Part shown: positions 9,743 to 19,235 of the stretch, piece by piece
Layout of the letters: the number at the start of each line of letters is the position of its first letter
How positions within the stretch are numbered: position 1 is the stretch's first letter
Source: FEN-1297 sp963710735
GTDB taxonomy: Bacteria; Bacteroidota; Ignavibacteria; Ignavibacteriales; Ignavibacteriaceae
Assembly: GCA_963710735.1 (NCBI GenBank)
Contig: CAVQBN010000001.1
Location: 62,001-126,000, forward strand
Reading direction: 5' to 3'
Length of the DNA stretch: 64,000 nt
Notes under the pieces: generated by a model
The model's database searches: none
Seen by the model: the letters and a program-made list of their open reading frames with translations, nothing else
Told to the model about the DNA's origin: nothing
Position numbers and translations under genes: made by a program

Positions 9743-10492
9743 TTAAAGTATTTTTGCTTCTTCTCTTAATAATTTAACCAGTTCAGGTACTGCAGAACTA
9801 TCGGTACCTAAAATTCGACCTGGCTGTTTAGCAGGAGGATTCTTTAATTTTAATATTTCAGTTAAATTTTCTGAGGAGACAGCCGGTTTTTCCTCGATAA
9901 CTTTTTTCTTGGCAGCCATAATTCCTTTTAATGATGCATACCTTGGTTCATTCAATCCCTTTTGCGTTGTAATAATGGAGGGTAGTTGGGTTTCAACGAC
10001 TTCCTTTCCGCCTTCAATTTCACTTTCAGCAATAATTTTATCATTTTCAATTTTGAAATCAACGACAACGGTAACACATGAATAATCCAATAACTCAGCA
10101 GTAAGTTGTCCTACTATTGAGTTATCATAATCCACAGATTGTTTTCCCATAAATACTAAATCACATCCTTGGTTTTTAATTTCATCGGCTAGAGCTTTTG
10201 CAACAGCAAAAGAATCTCTAGGATTATCATCTTTTAGCAATACACCTTTATCTACACCCATTGCTAAAGCTTTTCTAATAGTTTCTTTACTACTATCGCT
10301 GCCAACACTTATTGCAATAACTTCACAATTGAATTTTTCTTTGGTTTTTAGTGCTTCTTCAACTGCAAATTCATCATAAGGATTAATTATATAAGTAACA
10401 CCAGCAGGATCGATTGTTCTTTCGTCCGGGCCTACTTTTATTTTAGTAGCAGTGTCTGGAACATGACTTACACATACTGCTATTTTCATCAA
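9743..10492 (-). CDS. etfB: Electron transfer flavoprotein beta subunit
   Basis: Partner of EtfA; binds AMP and contributes to the flavin site. At 249 residues it is the normal size. Typical motifs are INPYDEFAVEEALK near residue 37, VFMGKQSVDYDNSIVGQ near 115 and the signature stretch ESEIEGGKEVVETQLPSI. A strong GGAGG ribosome site precedes the ATG. The 149-base region upstream is shared with the divergent clpS gene and must hold promoters for both. Confidence 0.95.
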   Translation of the reverse strand: MMKIAVCVSHVPDTATKIKVGPDERTIDPAGVTYIINPYDEFAVEEALKTKEKFNCEVIAISVGSDSSKETIRKALAMGVDKGVLLKDDNPRDSFAVAKALADEIKNQGCDLVFMGKQSVDYDNSIVGQLTAELLDYSCVTVVVDFKIENDKIIAESEIEGGKEVVETQLPSIITTQKGLNEPRYASLKGIMAAKKKVIEEKPAVSSENLTEILKLKNPPAKQPGRILGTDSSAVPELVKLLREEAKIL

Positions 10493-10640
10493 ACCTCCGG
10501 TTTATTTTGGAATTTTGTTAAAAAAAATATAACCATACATCGATATAAAATCAAACCAAACAAAATTACAAAATTGTGTATAAATTTATAGCATTAAAAA
10601 AAATCTTTAATTTATTTATATAATTAGTTAAATTTTAATC

Positions 10641-10931
10641 ATGGAACAAGAAGTAATAAAAAATCCTGTTGGCGAAATTGAAGTAGACGAAGAAATTAGT
10701 GTAGGACTATCTAATAGAGTCGTTTTGTATAATGATGATTGGCATACATTCGATGAAGTAATCTATCAATTGATTAAAGCTATCCATTGCACTTTTGAAA
10801 AAGCCAGAGATCATGCATTTGAAGTTCATGTAAAAGGTAAATCGATTGTTTTTACAGGATCAATGAAAGATTGCCTTAAAGTTTCATCAATTTTAGAAGA
10901 AATTGCGCTAACAACTCAAATCATTACTTAA
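10641..10931 (+). CDS. clpS: ATP-dependent Clp protease adaptor ClpS
   Basis: Adaptor that delivers N-degron substrates to the ClpA/ClpC unfoldase. The 96 residues carry a disordered acidic start followed by the ClpS fold: RVVLYNDDWHTFDEVI (residues 26-41, with the conserved Asn-Asp-Asp that binds the substrate alpha-amino group) and HVKGKSIVFTG. No Clp ATPase gene is present in the window. It is divergent from etfB and followed by typA after 129 bases. Confidence 0.92.
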   Translation: MEQEVIKNPVGEIEVDEEISVGLSNRVVLYNDDWHTFDEVIYQLIKAIHCTFEKARDHAFEVHVKGKSIVFTGSMKDCLKVSSILEEIALTTQIIT

Positions 10932-11060
10932 ACAGAATTTACATAGAGTTTCAAATATTATCATTCCTTTAATTGCCCTCCAGGTTGATCAATTTCATTG
11001 TATATCCCTCTACTTCTCCATATATTTGTTGTTTAAATTCTATATTAATGAAAGGAAAAA

Positions 11061-12905
11061 GTGAAAACGACCAGAGAAGATATAAGAAATATAGCGATAA
11101 TAGCTCACGTTGATCATGGTAAGACAACATTAGTCGATCATATGCTAAAACAAACCGGCGCCTGGAGATCAAATCAGCACGTTGATAAGCGGATAATGGA
11201 TTCAAATGCTTTAGAGAAAGAACGCGGAATCACTATTTTAGCTAAAAATTTAAGCGTAAAGTATAAGGATATTAAAATTAATATTATTGATACTCCCGGT
11301 CATGCTGATTTTGGAGGAGAAGTTGAAAGAACTTTAAAAATGGTAGATGGTGTACTTCTTCTTGTTGATGCTGCAGAAGGACCTTTACCTCAAACAAAAT
11401 TTGTGTTAAAAAAATCTTTAGACTTAGGCTTAAAACCGGTTGTTGTAATAAACAAAATCGATAGAAAAGATGCTCGTCCAAATGAAGTATTAAATGAAGT
11501 TTTTGATTTATTTATTTCCTTAGGCGCAACTGAAGATCAGCTTGATTTTCCTTTCGTTTATGCTATTGCAAAAGAAGGAACTGCAAAATTAAACCTGGAA
11601 GATGAGAATCTTTCCCTTGAACCGCTTTTCGAAGTAATAATTAATAAAGTTCCTGCTCCTCTATGTGATTTAGAAGAACCTTTTCAAATGTTAATATCGG
11701 CTATAGATTATAACGACTATTTAGGAAGAATTGGAATCGGAAGAATTAATAACGGCTCTGTAAAACTTGGTGACAACATTGTGCTGATAACAAAAGATGA
11801 TAAAAAAGTAAATGCTAAGATTACCAAGTTATACTGTTTCGAAAATATTAAAAGAGTGGATACCGATGAAGTTCAAGCCGGAGATATTGGTGCAATCGCT
11901 GGTTTAGAAGATGTTGATATTGGCGATACAATTGCCAGCCCGCTGAAACCAGAAGCTCTTCCTTTTGTAGCTATTGATGAACCGACAATTACTATGAATT
12001 TTATGGTAAATAATGCTCCGTTTGCCGGGCTGGAAGGGAAGTATGTAACAACCAGGAATTTGAGTGAAAGATTGTCAAAAGAATTAAAATCAAATGTAAG
12101 TCTAAAAGTAGAAATGACTGATTCTCCTGATTCATTCAAAGTCAGCGGAAGAGGAGAATTACATCTTGCAATTCTAATAGAGAATATGCGGCGTGAAGGA
12201 TATGAAATGCAATTGAGTAAGCCTCAGGTTATTATGAAAAAAATAGCTGATGTTCTATCTGAGCCAATGGAACATGTTATAATTGATGTTCCCGAAGAAT
12301 TTGTTGGAATTGTAATAGAAAAGCTAGGCAAAAGAAAAGCCGAAATGAAAAACATGCTTACATTTAATGAAAACACCAGGCTTGAGTTTGTTATTCCATC
12401 AAGGGGCTTGATTGGCTATCGTGCTGAATTTATGACAGACACAAGAGGAACCGGAATTCTGCACCATAATTTTGAAGGTTATGAACCTTATAAGGGTGAA
12501 ATTACTCATCGCCAGAGAGGTGCGCTGGTTGCTATGGAAACAGGTCTAGCTTCCGCATATTCTATGTTCAAGCTTCAAGAACGTTCTGTGTTTTTTATCG
12601 AACCTGGAACCAAAGTTTATCAAGGAATGGTTGTTGGTGAAAACTCAAGAAATAATGATATGAATGTTAATGTTACCAAAACTAAACAATTGACTAATAT
12701 GCGGGCGTCCGGTGCTGATGAAGCGATTAGACTTGAACCACCAACAATTTTAACTTTAGAACAAGCAATTGAATGGATTACTGAAGACGAATATGTTGAA
12801 GTAACTCCTGAAAGTATTAGGATGCGTAAGAAATATCTTACCGATATGGATAAAAAAAATGCCAGATTAGCTGCAAAGCAAAAAGAAGCGGCGGCTATTT
12901 TGTAG
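11061..12905 (+). CDS. typA: Ribosome-associated translational GTPase TypA/BipA
   Basis: EF-G-like GTPase that binds the 70S ribosome and assists 50S assembly and stress or cold growth. 614 residues with the normal domain order: G domain (P-loop AHVDHGKTTL, DTPGHADF, NKID), domain II, EF-G-like III and V, and the BipA-specific C-terminal domain (PSRGLIGYRAEF, TGILHHNFEGYEPY, MNVNVTKTKQLTNMRASG). The start is GTG at 11061 with AAAGGAAAA upstream. There is nothing unusual in its motifs. Confidence 0.96.
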   Translation: MKTTREDIRNIAIIAHVDHGKTTLVDHMLKQTGAWRSNQHVDKRIMDSNALEKERGITILAKNLSVKYKDIKINIIDTPGHADFGGEVERTLKMVDGVLLLVDAAEGPLPQTKFVLKKSLDLGLKPVVVINKIDRKDARPNEVLNEVFDLFISLGATEDQLDFPFVYAIAKEGTAKLNLEDENLSLEPLFEVIINKVPAPLCDLEEPFQMLISAIDYNDYLGRIGIGRINNGSVKLGDNIVLITKDDKKVNAKITKLYCFENIKRVDTDEVQAGDIGAIAGLEDVDIGDTIASPLKPEALPFVAIDEPTITMNFMVNNAPFAGLEGKYVTTRNLSERLSKELKSNVSLKVEMTDSPDSFKVSGRGELHLAILIENMRREGYEMQLSKPQVIMKKIADVLSEPMEHVIIDVPEEFVGIVIEKLGKRKAEMKNMLTFNENTRLEFVIPSRGLIGYRAEFMTDTRGTGILHHNFEGYEPYKGEITHRQRGALVAMETGLASAYSMFKLQERSVFFIEPGTKVYQGMVVGENSRNNDMNVNVTKTKQLTNMRASGADEAIRLEPPTILTLEQAIEWITEDEYVEVTPESIRMRKKYLTDMDKKNARLAAKQKEAAAIL

Positions 12906-12952
12906 CCACAAGTTACTAAAAATTAAACTGGGATTATTTATAGGAGGTAAAA

Positions 12953-14425
12953 ATGTCTGAAAGTGCAATTACAGGATTGAAGCCTGAAACACTATGGCTT
13001 AGATTTTATGAAATCTCACAAGTTCCGCGCCCTTCAAAAAAGGAGAATAAAATAGTTGATCATATGAAAAAACTATTCGGAAATTTGGGAGTAACATACA
13101 AGGAAGATAAGGTTGGTAATCTGGCTGCAACAATTAAAGCAACACCAGGGTATGAAAATGCTCCAACTGTTATTCTTCAAGGACATGTGGACATGGTTTG
13201 TGAAAAAAATAAAACTACAAACCATGATTTTGATAACGATCCAATTAAATTAAAACGTGAGGATGGCTGGATAAAAGCTGATGGCACAACTTTAGGAAGT
13301 GATAATGGAATTGGTGTTGCGGCAGCTTTAGCAATTATAAGCGATAAAGAATCTGTTCACGGACCGTTAGAAATTCTTTTAACTATTGATGAAGAAACTG
13401 GACTTACCGGTGCTAACAACATTGCGCCTGGATTTATTACCGGTAAGATTCTCTTAAATTTAGATTCTGAGGAAGATGGTGCTTTTTATGTCGGATGCTC
13501 AGGTGGTGTTGATACAGCCGGCCATTATAAACTTGAACTGGAAAACGTTCCCTCAGGATTAGAAGCTTATGAATTAGTAATTACAGGATTAAAAGGCGGA
13601 CACTCAGGTCTAGATATACGTTTAGGAAGAGCGAATGCGATAAAACTTATAGCAAGAACATTTAAAGAATTAGATCAATTTCAATTTTACATATCCTATA
13701 TTAATGGTGGAAGTAAACGGAATGCGATTCCAAGAGAAGCCGAATCTGTTATCTATATTAATAAAAATGATGCAGCTAAAGTGGAAAAGATCTTAAAAGA
13801 ATTTGAAATTAAATTAAAAGCCGAGTTTAGAATTTCTGACAGTGGATTAAAAATTGAATTTAATAAAACGACCTCAGAACAGAAAAAAGTTTATACTAAA
13901 GCTTTTAAAGAGAAATTTATTGGTTCCATTCTTGCTTTGCCTCATGGCGTAATTTCAATGAGTCAGGATATCCCGGACTTAGTTGAAACCTCAACTAATA
14001 TAGCCACAGTTTCCACTTTAAAAGATGAAATTGTAATCGGGACTAGCCAGAGAAGTTCAATTGAAAGTGCTAAAAAATATATCTCTCAAAATGTTGTTGC
14101 TATATTTAAATTAGCCGGCGCAAATGTTGAGAGCAGTGATGGGTATCCAGGTTGGAAACCTAATTTGGATTCTAATATTCTAAAAGTTTCTAAAAGTGTT
14201 TACAAAGGATTATATAACAAGGAAGCTGAAATAAAAGCAATCCATGCTGGGCTGGAGTGCGGGATATTGGGCGATAAAAATCCTGGCTTGGACATGGTTT
14301 CTTTCGGACCAACCATACAAGGTGCTCATTCCCCGGATGAACGAGTAAATATTGAGACAGTAGATAAATTTTACACCTTACTTAAGGCGATATTGAAAAA
14401 GATAGCTACTCAATCAAAAAATTGA
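12953..14425 (+). CDS. pepD: Aminoacyl-histidine dipeptidase (peptidase M20C, Xaa-His dipeptidase)
   Basis: Cytoplasmic di-zinc peptidase that hydrolyses Xaa-His and other dipeptides. 490 residues, normal for PepD. Metal and catalytic motifs are in order: LQGHVDMVCEKN, LGSDNGIGVAAAL, TIDEETGLTGA (catalytic Glu), NLDSEEDG and the C-terminal IHAGLECGI; the lid domain includes KGGHSGLDI. A very strong ribosome site (AGGAGG) lies 7 bases before the ATG. A clear rho-independent terminator follows the stop codon. Confidence 0.94.
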   Translation: MSESAITGLKPETLWLRFYEISQVPRPSKKENKIVDHMKKLFGNLGVTYKEDKVGNLAATIKATPGYENAPTVILQGHVDMVCEKNKTTNHDFDNDPIKLKREDGWIKADGTTLGSDNGIGVAAALAIISDKESVHGPLEILLTIDEETGLTGANNIAPGFITGKILLNLDSEEDGAFYVGCSGGVDTAGHYKLELENVPSGLEAYELVITGLKGGHSGLDIRLGRANAIKLIARTFKELDQFQFYISYINGGSKRNAIPREAESVIYINKNDAAKVEKILKEFEIKLKAEFRISDSGLKIEFNKTTSEQKKVYTKAFKEKFIGSILALPHGVISMSQDIPDLVETSTNIATVSTLKDEIVIGTSQRSSIESAKKYISQNVVAIFKLAGANVESSDGYPGWKPNLDSNILKVSKSVYKGLYNKEAEIKAIHAGLECGILGDKNPGLDMVSFGPTIQGAHSPDERVNIETVDKFYTLLKAILKKIATQSKN

Positions 14426-14443
14426 CATTTTATCTTAACTTAT

Positions 14444-14475
14444 ACTTCCCCTTGATATTCTGAGGGGAAGTTTTT
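14444..14475 (+). terminator. Rho-independent terminator of pepD
   Basis: Stem ACTTCCCC (14444-14451) pairs with GGGGAAGT (14464-14471), with a 12-base loop, and is followed by a T run at 14471-14475. It lies 18 bases after the pepD stop and before the convergent SET-domain gene. The opposite strand has no T run, so it should act mainly on pepD. Confidence 0.85.
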
Positions 14476-14484
14476 GGTTCTCCT

Positions 14485-14880
14485 TTATTTGCAGAGAGTG
14501 CAATTGCAGTATTCATAAATTTCATCATAGCCATAGTCAATCGTTAATTCCTCTCCTTTTTTAATATCCCGATAAGCTGTTAAGTATAGGCTTTCTTCAT
14601 CCCGCTCAATAACATCGCAATTAAAATCACACTTGTGATTTATATATTTAATTTTATCAGTGTTCGAAGTGTCTATATAATTGTCGCCGTTCCAAAAAAT
14701 ATAAACATTATTTTCTTCCTCTTCACGTCTTTCACATTCATCACCGGAAATAACCTCACCCGAGATTATCATTATTAAACTATTTTTCGGTATATCTGAA
14801 GTTGTAAAAATCCCCATACCATGTATATTAGAATCCCTTACTATTATACGATTCCCATAATCCTCAAAATTATTATCCAA
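14485..14880 (-). CDS. SET-domain protein (protein-lysine methyltransferase-like)
   Basis: 131 residues, essentially a lone SET domain. It shows the N-terminal GMGIFTTSDIPKNSLI, the central YINHKCDFNCDV (the NHxCxxN pseudoknot motif), the C-terminal GEELTIDYGYDEIYEY (catalytic Tyr region) and a Cys-rich post-SET tail, CNCTLCK. These are the elements that bind S-adenosylmethionine and the substrate lysine in SET enzymes. The substrate is unknown. It is a monocistronic gene converging on pepD. SET proteins are sporadic in bacteria and may have been acquired by transfer. Confidence 0.86.
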   Translation of the reverse strand: MDNNFEDYGNRIIVRDSNIHGMGIFTTSDIPKNSLIMIISGEVISGDECERREEEENNVYIFWNGDNYIDTSNTDKIKYINHKCDFNCDVIERDEESLYLTAYRDIKKGEELTIDYGYDEIYEYCNCTLCK

Positions 14881-15119
14881 TTTTAATCCTTGTTTTTCAA
14901 ATATTATAAATTCAATTTCTTCAATAACGTATATTGTGTTTAAATAACCATGGCGAAGTTAAGCAAACTAATTGACAGTTTAAATGTTGGTGAGTATGTT
15001 TAATAAAGCATTATTGAACACAGCACAGATACGTTGGCATGTTTTCATTTTTAAAAAATAAATGTTAAAGGTTTTATAATCGATTTTCTGTTTTATTTCT
15101 GTATGTAATATTTTTCAAT

Positions 15120-16007
15120 ATGAAAAAAATATTTATTTTCTTCTTGATATTATTCGGGAGTTTAACAATGGCACAGAATATTCTTAATCAATTAAGGCAA
15201 AATATTTTAAATGAGTTCGGAAAAGTCGATGGCGATATTGCTATGGCATTTTTGGAACTTAAACCGGATGGGGCTCAAATATTAATCAACGAGAAAGAAA
15301 ATTTTCATGCTGCCAGCACAATGAAAACGCCTGTAATGATAGAAGTATTTAAGCAAGCAGAACAGGGGAATTTCAATCTTGACGATTCGTTAATTGTAAA
15401 AAATCAATTTAAAAGCATTGTTGATTCTTCAGAATATTCCTTAAGCCTTTCGGATGACTCTGGAGAAGGACTTTATAATTATATTGGTAAAAAGAAAAGC
15501 ATTCGTGAATTAGTTTATGAGATGATAACCGTCAGCAGCAATCTCGCGACTAACATTTTAATTGAGCTGGTCGGTCCGCGAAATGTAATGGCAACAATGA
15601 AAAGTATTGGAGCTAATGATATTAAGGTGCTTAGAGGAGTAGAGGATTTAAAAGCTTTTGATGAAGGCTTAAATAATACTACTACTGCTTATGATTTGAT
15701 GATAATATTTAAAAATATAGCTGAGGGTTCGGCGATATCAAAAGAAGCATGTAAAGAAATGATAAAAATATTATCCGATCAAAAATTAAATACTAAGATA
15801 CCGGCCAAATTACCTATAGGCATTAAGATTGCCCACAAGACAGGTTCTATATCCGGCGTTGAGCATGATTCCGGTATAATTTATTTACCGAATGGGAAAA
15901 CTTATATTTTAATATTACTTGCGAAAAATTTAAAAGACATTCAAAAGGGAATTGAAGCTGAGGCTAACATTTCTAAGATGATATACGATTACATGATTAA
16001 AGATTAA
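15120..16007 (+). CDS. Class A beta-lactamase-like serine hydrolase, exported
   Basis: 295 residues with a signal peptide (about 1-18, ending MAQ). The serine beta-lactamase fold is supported by the nucleophile motif S66-T-M-K69, an SDN-like S139-S-N141 and the KTG box K240-T-G242. In the omega loop, where class A enzymes have ExxLN, the sequence reads D181-E-G-L-N185, so the general-base Glu appears replaced by Asp with a Glu next to it. It could be a weak beta-lactamase or a peptidase-like hydrolase of the beta-lactamase2 family. No regulator such as ampR or blaI is nearby. It ends at a strong shared terminator. Confidence 0.85.
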   Translation: MKKIFIFFLILFGSLTMAQNILNQLRQNILNEFGKVDGDIAMAFLELKPDGAQILINEKENFHAASTMKTPVMIEVFKQAEQGNFNLDDSLIVKNQFKSIVDSSEYSLSLSDDSGEGLYNYIGKKKSIRELVYEMITVSSNLATNILIELVGPRNVMATMKSIGANDIKVLRGVEDLKAFDEGLNNTTTAYDLMIIFKNIAEGSAISKEACKEMIKILSDQKLNTKIPAKLPIGIKIAHKTGSISGVEHDSGIIYLPNGKTYILILLAKNLKDIQKGIEAEANISKMIYDYMIKD

Positions 16008-16032
16008 TTATAAATTTTTATAGATATATAAA

Positions 16033-16062
16033 AAAAGCCTTTAGATTTCTCTAAAGGCTTTT
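16033..16062. terminator. Bidirectional rho-independent terminator
   Basis: AAAAGCCTTTAG (16033-16044) pairs perfectly with CTAAAGGCTTTT (16051-16062) around a 6-base loop. A/T runs flank both sides, so it can stop the beta-lactamase-like gene on the plus strand and the TonB receptor gene on the minus strand. Confidence 0.9.
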
Positions 16063-16090
16063 CAGTAAATAACTGCTTAATATTATTAGA

Positions 16091-18736
16091 TTATAGTGTA
16101 AATCTAATACCTAACTGCATATACCATCTTGATAACAAGTTATCAGCACTCCAGGGAGTATTGTTTTTAGGTTGGGTAAAACTGTAAACATTTTTACCAT
16201 TAGAAGCATCAACTCCCTTAAGAGTAACAATAGTGTAAGTAGGATTTACTAATGTATAATAGTAACCCCAACTATTATTTAACAGATTTAAAATATTGAG
16301 AATATCTAAACTAACTTCAAATCTATGATCCATTGCCGGGATGGTTTGCACTAATCTCAAATCAAGTGAATTATTCCAAGGAGCCGTAGTAGCATTCCTC
16401 TGGAACATTTGGCCGCGATGAGAACTTAGGTAGCTGTTATTAGCAATGAAACTATCTAATTCTTGGTACATTTGTGTGCTTGCTGGAGTATATGTTCCAT
16501 TCGAAACTGTTCCAAGTTCAATATCAGCGTCATTCTTAGGTATATAGAATAAATCATTTTGATTAAAACCATCATGGTTAACGTCACCATATACTGTCAA
16601 CGAATATGGTCTGCCAGATTGTCCATTATAAAAGAGAGCAATTGAAGTAGGTGCATCTTTGAAAAATTCATGAGTGTAGGCTACAGAAAGAGCGATTCTG
16701 CTGCGAACTTCATAATCGGAAGTTTCCAAAGGCGGATCATTTGGATTTCCAGATATCGGATTATATGCCAACTGAGAATTAGCTTGTGAAGATGAAACAC
16801 TGTTTACATCCAATGCTCTTCCATATGTATAACTAGCATTTACACTTATACCTCTTGCAACATTTCTTTGAATCTGAGCAACAAGATTATACTGATAACC
16901 GGAGGTTGTATTTTTTAAATATAGCGTATTATAAAAATTATTATTACCATTAAAAGTCCCACCATATACTGGTCTGTTTGCTTCATGAGTATTTACGCTA
17001 ACTTTGGGATTTAAGTTTAACAATTGGTAAGTCATATCATTTAATGTTTTACCATATAAGAATTCTATAGTTCCAATAAAGTTTTCTGGTAATACTCGGT
17101 CAACGGCTGCATCAAATCTTAAAAGTTGAGGCATTTTTAAGTTTGGGTCAGCCATATCTATTTCTGATTTTAAATTTGGGGATAAACCTAGCTGAGCTGC
17201 AGTTGGCTGATTATAAGGATCAGTCCATGCAGATTGAAATTGAGCAGTTGGAGTGCCGGAAACTTCAGCATAATAAGTCCCATTATTACCGTAATTATTT
17301 GACATCCAAACATAAGGTACTCGGCCTGTGAAAACACCAATACCGCCTCTGATTTGTGTAATATGATCGCCATTTACATCATAGTTAAATCCTACTCGAG
17401 GAGAAAATAAAATGTTTCCTTTTGGTTTATTTGAAGTTGAATATCCCGGGAAATATTTACTCACTGAATCATTATTTGGAATTGCTGTCGGGAATGTAGG
17501 GAGATCAAATCTTATTCCAAAAGTTAGTTTCATATTTTGAATACCAGACCATTCGTCCTGTGCATAAACCCCATACTGGTTAGCATGAAATGTAGCTGCC
17601 TGCAAAGGATCACTTGTTCTTGAAGATACTTTTTGATAATAAGAAATTGTACCATCTTGTAAAGCCGAAAGTCCAGCGAATGTGTAATATCCATAGAATG
17701 AACGCATGAACAAGTTCTTAAATGCAAAGAATTCATTGTGAGTTCCGAAAGTAAATAAATGGTCTCCTGTTGAATAAGTAAAGTTATCTGTTAACTCAAC
17801 AGTCGCCTGGTTCAGCATATTAGCAGAGGAATATCTGTCAGGACCTGCATACATTCTAAAGCTGCCTTCATCAACTTGTATAAGAGGCATTGCATTGCCA
17901 AAAGGAACTCTATTATCTAATTGAGTTGTGTATCCTAATGTTAATTCATTAGACATGTTATTACCGATCTGGCTATGCAACTGTAAAACACCATTGCTGG
18001 TTCTATTCTGATATAGATATAGATAGCTGTCGAAACTTAATGTATTATTTCCGTCTCTAGTATGGCTATAATCATTATCAGATTTAGCATTTAAATAGCT
18101 ATAAGTAAATGTTAATTTGTTTTGTTCATTTATGTTCCAATCTAAACGAGCAAAGAATTTCCCATTTGGATTTGAAGCATTAAAACTTTGATCCGATCCA
18201 GTATTAAATCCATACCCGTTCAATATACTCTGCATTTGAGATGCTAGTGATGCTGCATTTGCTGGTCCAAGAGGAGAAAGAGATAAATTTTGCCAAGGGA
18301 AATTATACTGAACTAATTCACCGTTAACAAAGAAAAATAATTTATCTTTTATAATTGGCCCGCCTAATCTTAGACCTTCCTGGTAGTTACTAAAATTAGC
18401 AAGTTTAGTTTTGTCAGCATCCGGGCTTACACCTGCAAAGCTTTGGTTTCTCCCATAGCCATAAACAGATGCTGCCCAGGTGTTGGTTCCACTACGAGTA
18501 ATAGCATTAATACCACCACCGGTAAATCCACCGTACCTTACATCAAAAGGTGCAACTACAATCTGGAATTCCTGAATTTCATCAAGACTAATTGAATTTG
18601 CTCCTTGACCTGAACCTGGAGCGCCAGAGCCTAACCCAAATAAATTATTAAATTGTGCTCCGTTTAACTGAATGTTATTATATCTGCCTGATCTGCCGGC
18701 AGCTGAGTAACCTTCTCCGCTAAAGAAAGGAGACAT
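16091..18736 (-). CDS. TonB-dependent receptor, plug and beta-barrel (main part of a frameshifted gene)
   Basis: 881 residues of an Oar-like TonB-dependent outer-membrane receptor. It opens with the plug-domain end (GRSGRYNNIQLNGAQFNNLF, IQEFQIVVAPFDVRYGGFTG, GINAITRSGTN) followed by a long barrel rich in alternating aromatic strands and ending IRFTL. It has no signal peptide of its own. That and the first plug residues lie in the adjacent reading frame at 18738-19235. The apparent ATG at 18736 is internal: reading one base over gives SLTDL-TKMSPFF, the normal continuity. The substrate is unknown; no SusD partner follows. Confidence 0.9.
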   Translation of the reverse strand: MSPFFSGEGYSAAGRSGRYNNIQLNGAQFNNLFGLGSGAPGSGQGANSISLDEIQEFQIVVAPFDVRYGGFTGGGINAITRSGTNTWAASVYGYGRNQSFAGVSPDADKTKLANFSNYQEGLRLGGPIIKDKLFFFVNGELVQYNFPWQNLSLSPLGPANAASLASQMQSILNGYGFNTGSDQSFNASNPNGKFFARLDWNINEQNKLTFTYSYLNAKSDNDYSHTRDGNNTLSFDSYLYLYQNRTSNGVLQLHSQIGNNMSNELTLGYTTQLDNRVPFGNAMPLIQVDEGSFRMYAGPDRYSSANMLNQATVELTDNFTYSTGDHLFTFGTHNEFFAFKNLFMRSFYGYYTFAGLSALQDGTISYYQKVSSRTSDPLQAATFHANQYGVYAQDEWSGIQNMKLTFGIRFDLPTFPTAIPNNDSVSKYFPGYSTSNKPKGNILFSPRVGFNYDVNGDHITQIRGGIGVFTGRVPYVWMSNNYGNNGTYYAEVSGTPTAQFQSAWTDPYNQPTAAQLGLSPNLKSEIDMADPNLKMPQLLRFDAAVDRVLPENFIGTIEFLYGKTLNDMTYQLLNLNPKVSVNTHEANRPVYGGTFNGNNNFYNTLYLKNTTSGYQYNLVAQIQRNVARGISVNASYTYGRALDVNSVSSSQANSQLAYNPISGNPNDPPLETSDYEVRSRIALSVAYTHEFFKDAPTSIALFYNGQSGRPYSLTVYGDVNHDGFNQNDLFYIPKNDADIELGTVSNGTYTPASTQMYQELDSFIANNSYLSSHRGQMFQRNATTAPWNNSLDLRLVQTIPAMDHRFEVSLDILNILNLLNNSWGYYYTLVNPTYTIVTLKGVDASNGKNVYSFTQPKNNTPWSADNLLSRWYMQLGIRFTL

Positions 18737-18737
18737 T

Positions 18738-19235
18738 TTAGTTAAGATCTGTAAGACTTCTGCTTACTGTAGGAATCTCCTGGATTTGTTTAGCTGAAAT
18801 ATTTACAGCTGCGCCCGTTCTATCACTGCTAATAACTGAGTTTCTGTTACCGACAATGGTAACTTCTGATAATTTTACAGCAGATGTTGACATTCTAAAA
18901 TTTAATGTTAGCGCCTGGCCTAATTGAAGATATACATTTTCTTTTTTCTGAGTTTCATAACCTACAAACGATACTGTTATCGTATAAGGTCCGCCAACTC
19001 TTAACCCTATTAAATTATATCTGCCGTCATTTCTTGTTGTTGTTCCATATTGCGTACCGGAAGGTACATGCACCGCCATTATTGTAGCGGAAGGTAATGC
19101 TTCCCCTTTATCGTCTGTTACTCTGCCATTTATTGAAGCTGTTGTTACACCTTGGGCAAATGTGGTAGTTGTACAGGTAATATACAACAAAGCTGCAATA
19201 ACAAGGAAAAGAACTCTAGTAAAAGTTAATTTCAT
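18738..19235 (-). CDS. N-terminal part of the same TonB-dependent receptor (signal peptide, carboxypeptidase-regulatory-like domain, plug start)
   Basis: 165 residues. Residues 1-28 are a signal peptide ending FAQ. Residues 30-110 are a CarboxypepD_reg-like beta-sandwich (INGRVTDDKGEALPSATI, GTTTRNDGRYNLIGL, YTITVSFVGYETQ). It then begins the plug (VTIVGNRN, QIQEIPTVSRSLTDLN) and hits a stop. The strong ribosome site (AAGGAG) before the ATG marks the true start of the whole gene. Removing one A from the CTTAACTAA region (18738-18743) fuses it to the 881-residue frame for a receptor of about 1,047 residues. Confidence 0.88.
   Translation of the reverse strand: MKLTFTRVLFLVIAALLYITCTTTTFAQGVTTASINGRVTDDKGEALPSATIMAVHVPSGTQYGTTTRNDGRYNLIGLRVGGPYTITVSFVGYETQKKENVYLQLGQALTLNFRMSTSAVKLSEVTIVGNRNSVISSDRTGAAVNISAKQIQEIPTVSRSLTDLN

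Noticed and set aside
10969..11205. Minus-strand frame overlapping the typA start
   Set aside because: Opposite strand of a well-supported gene with no family features.
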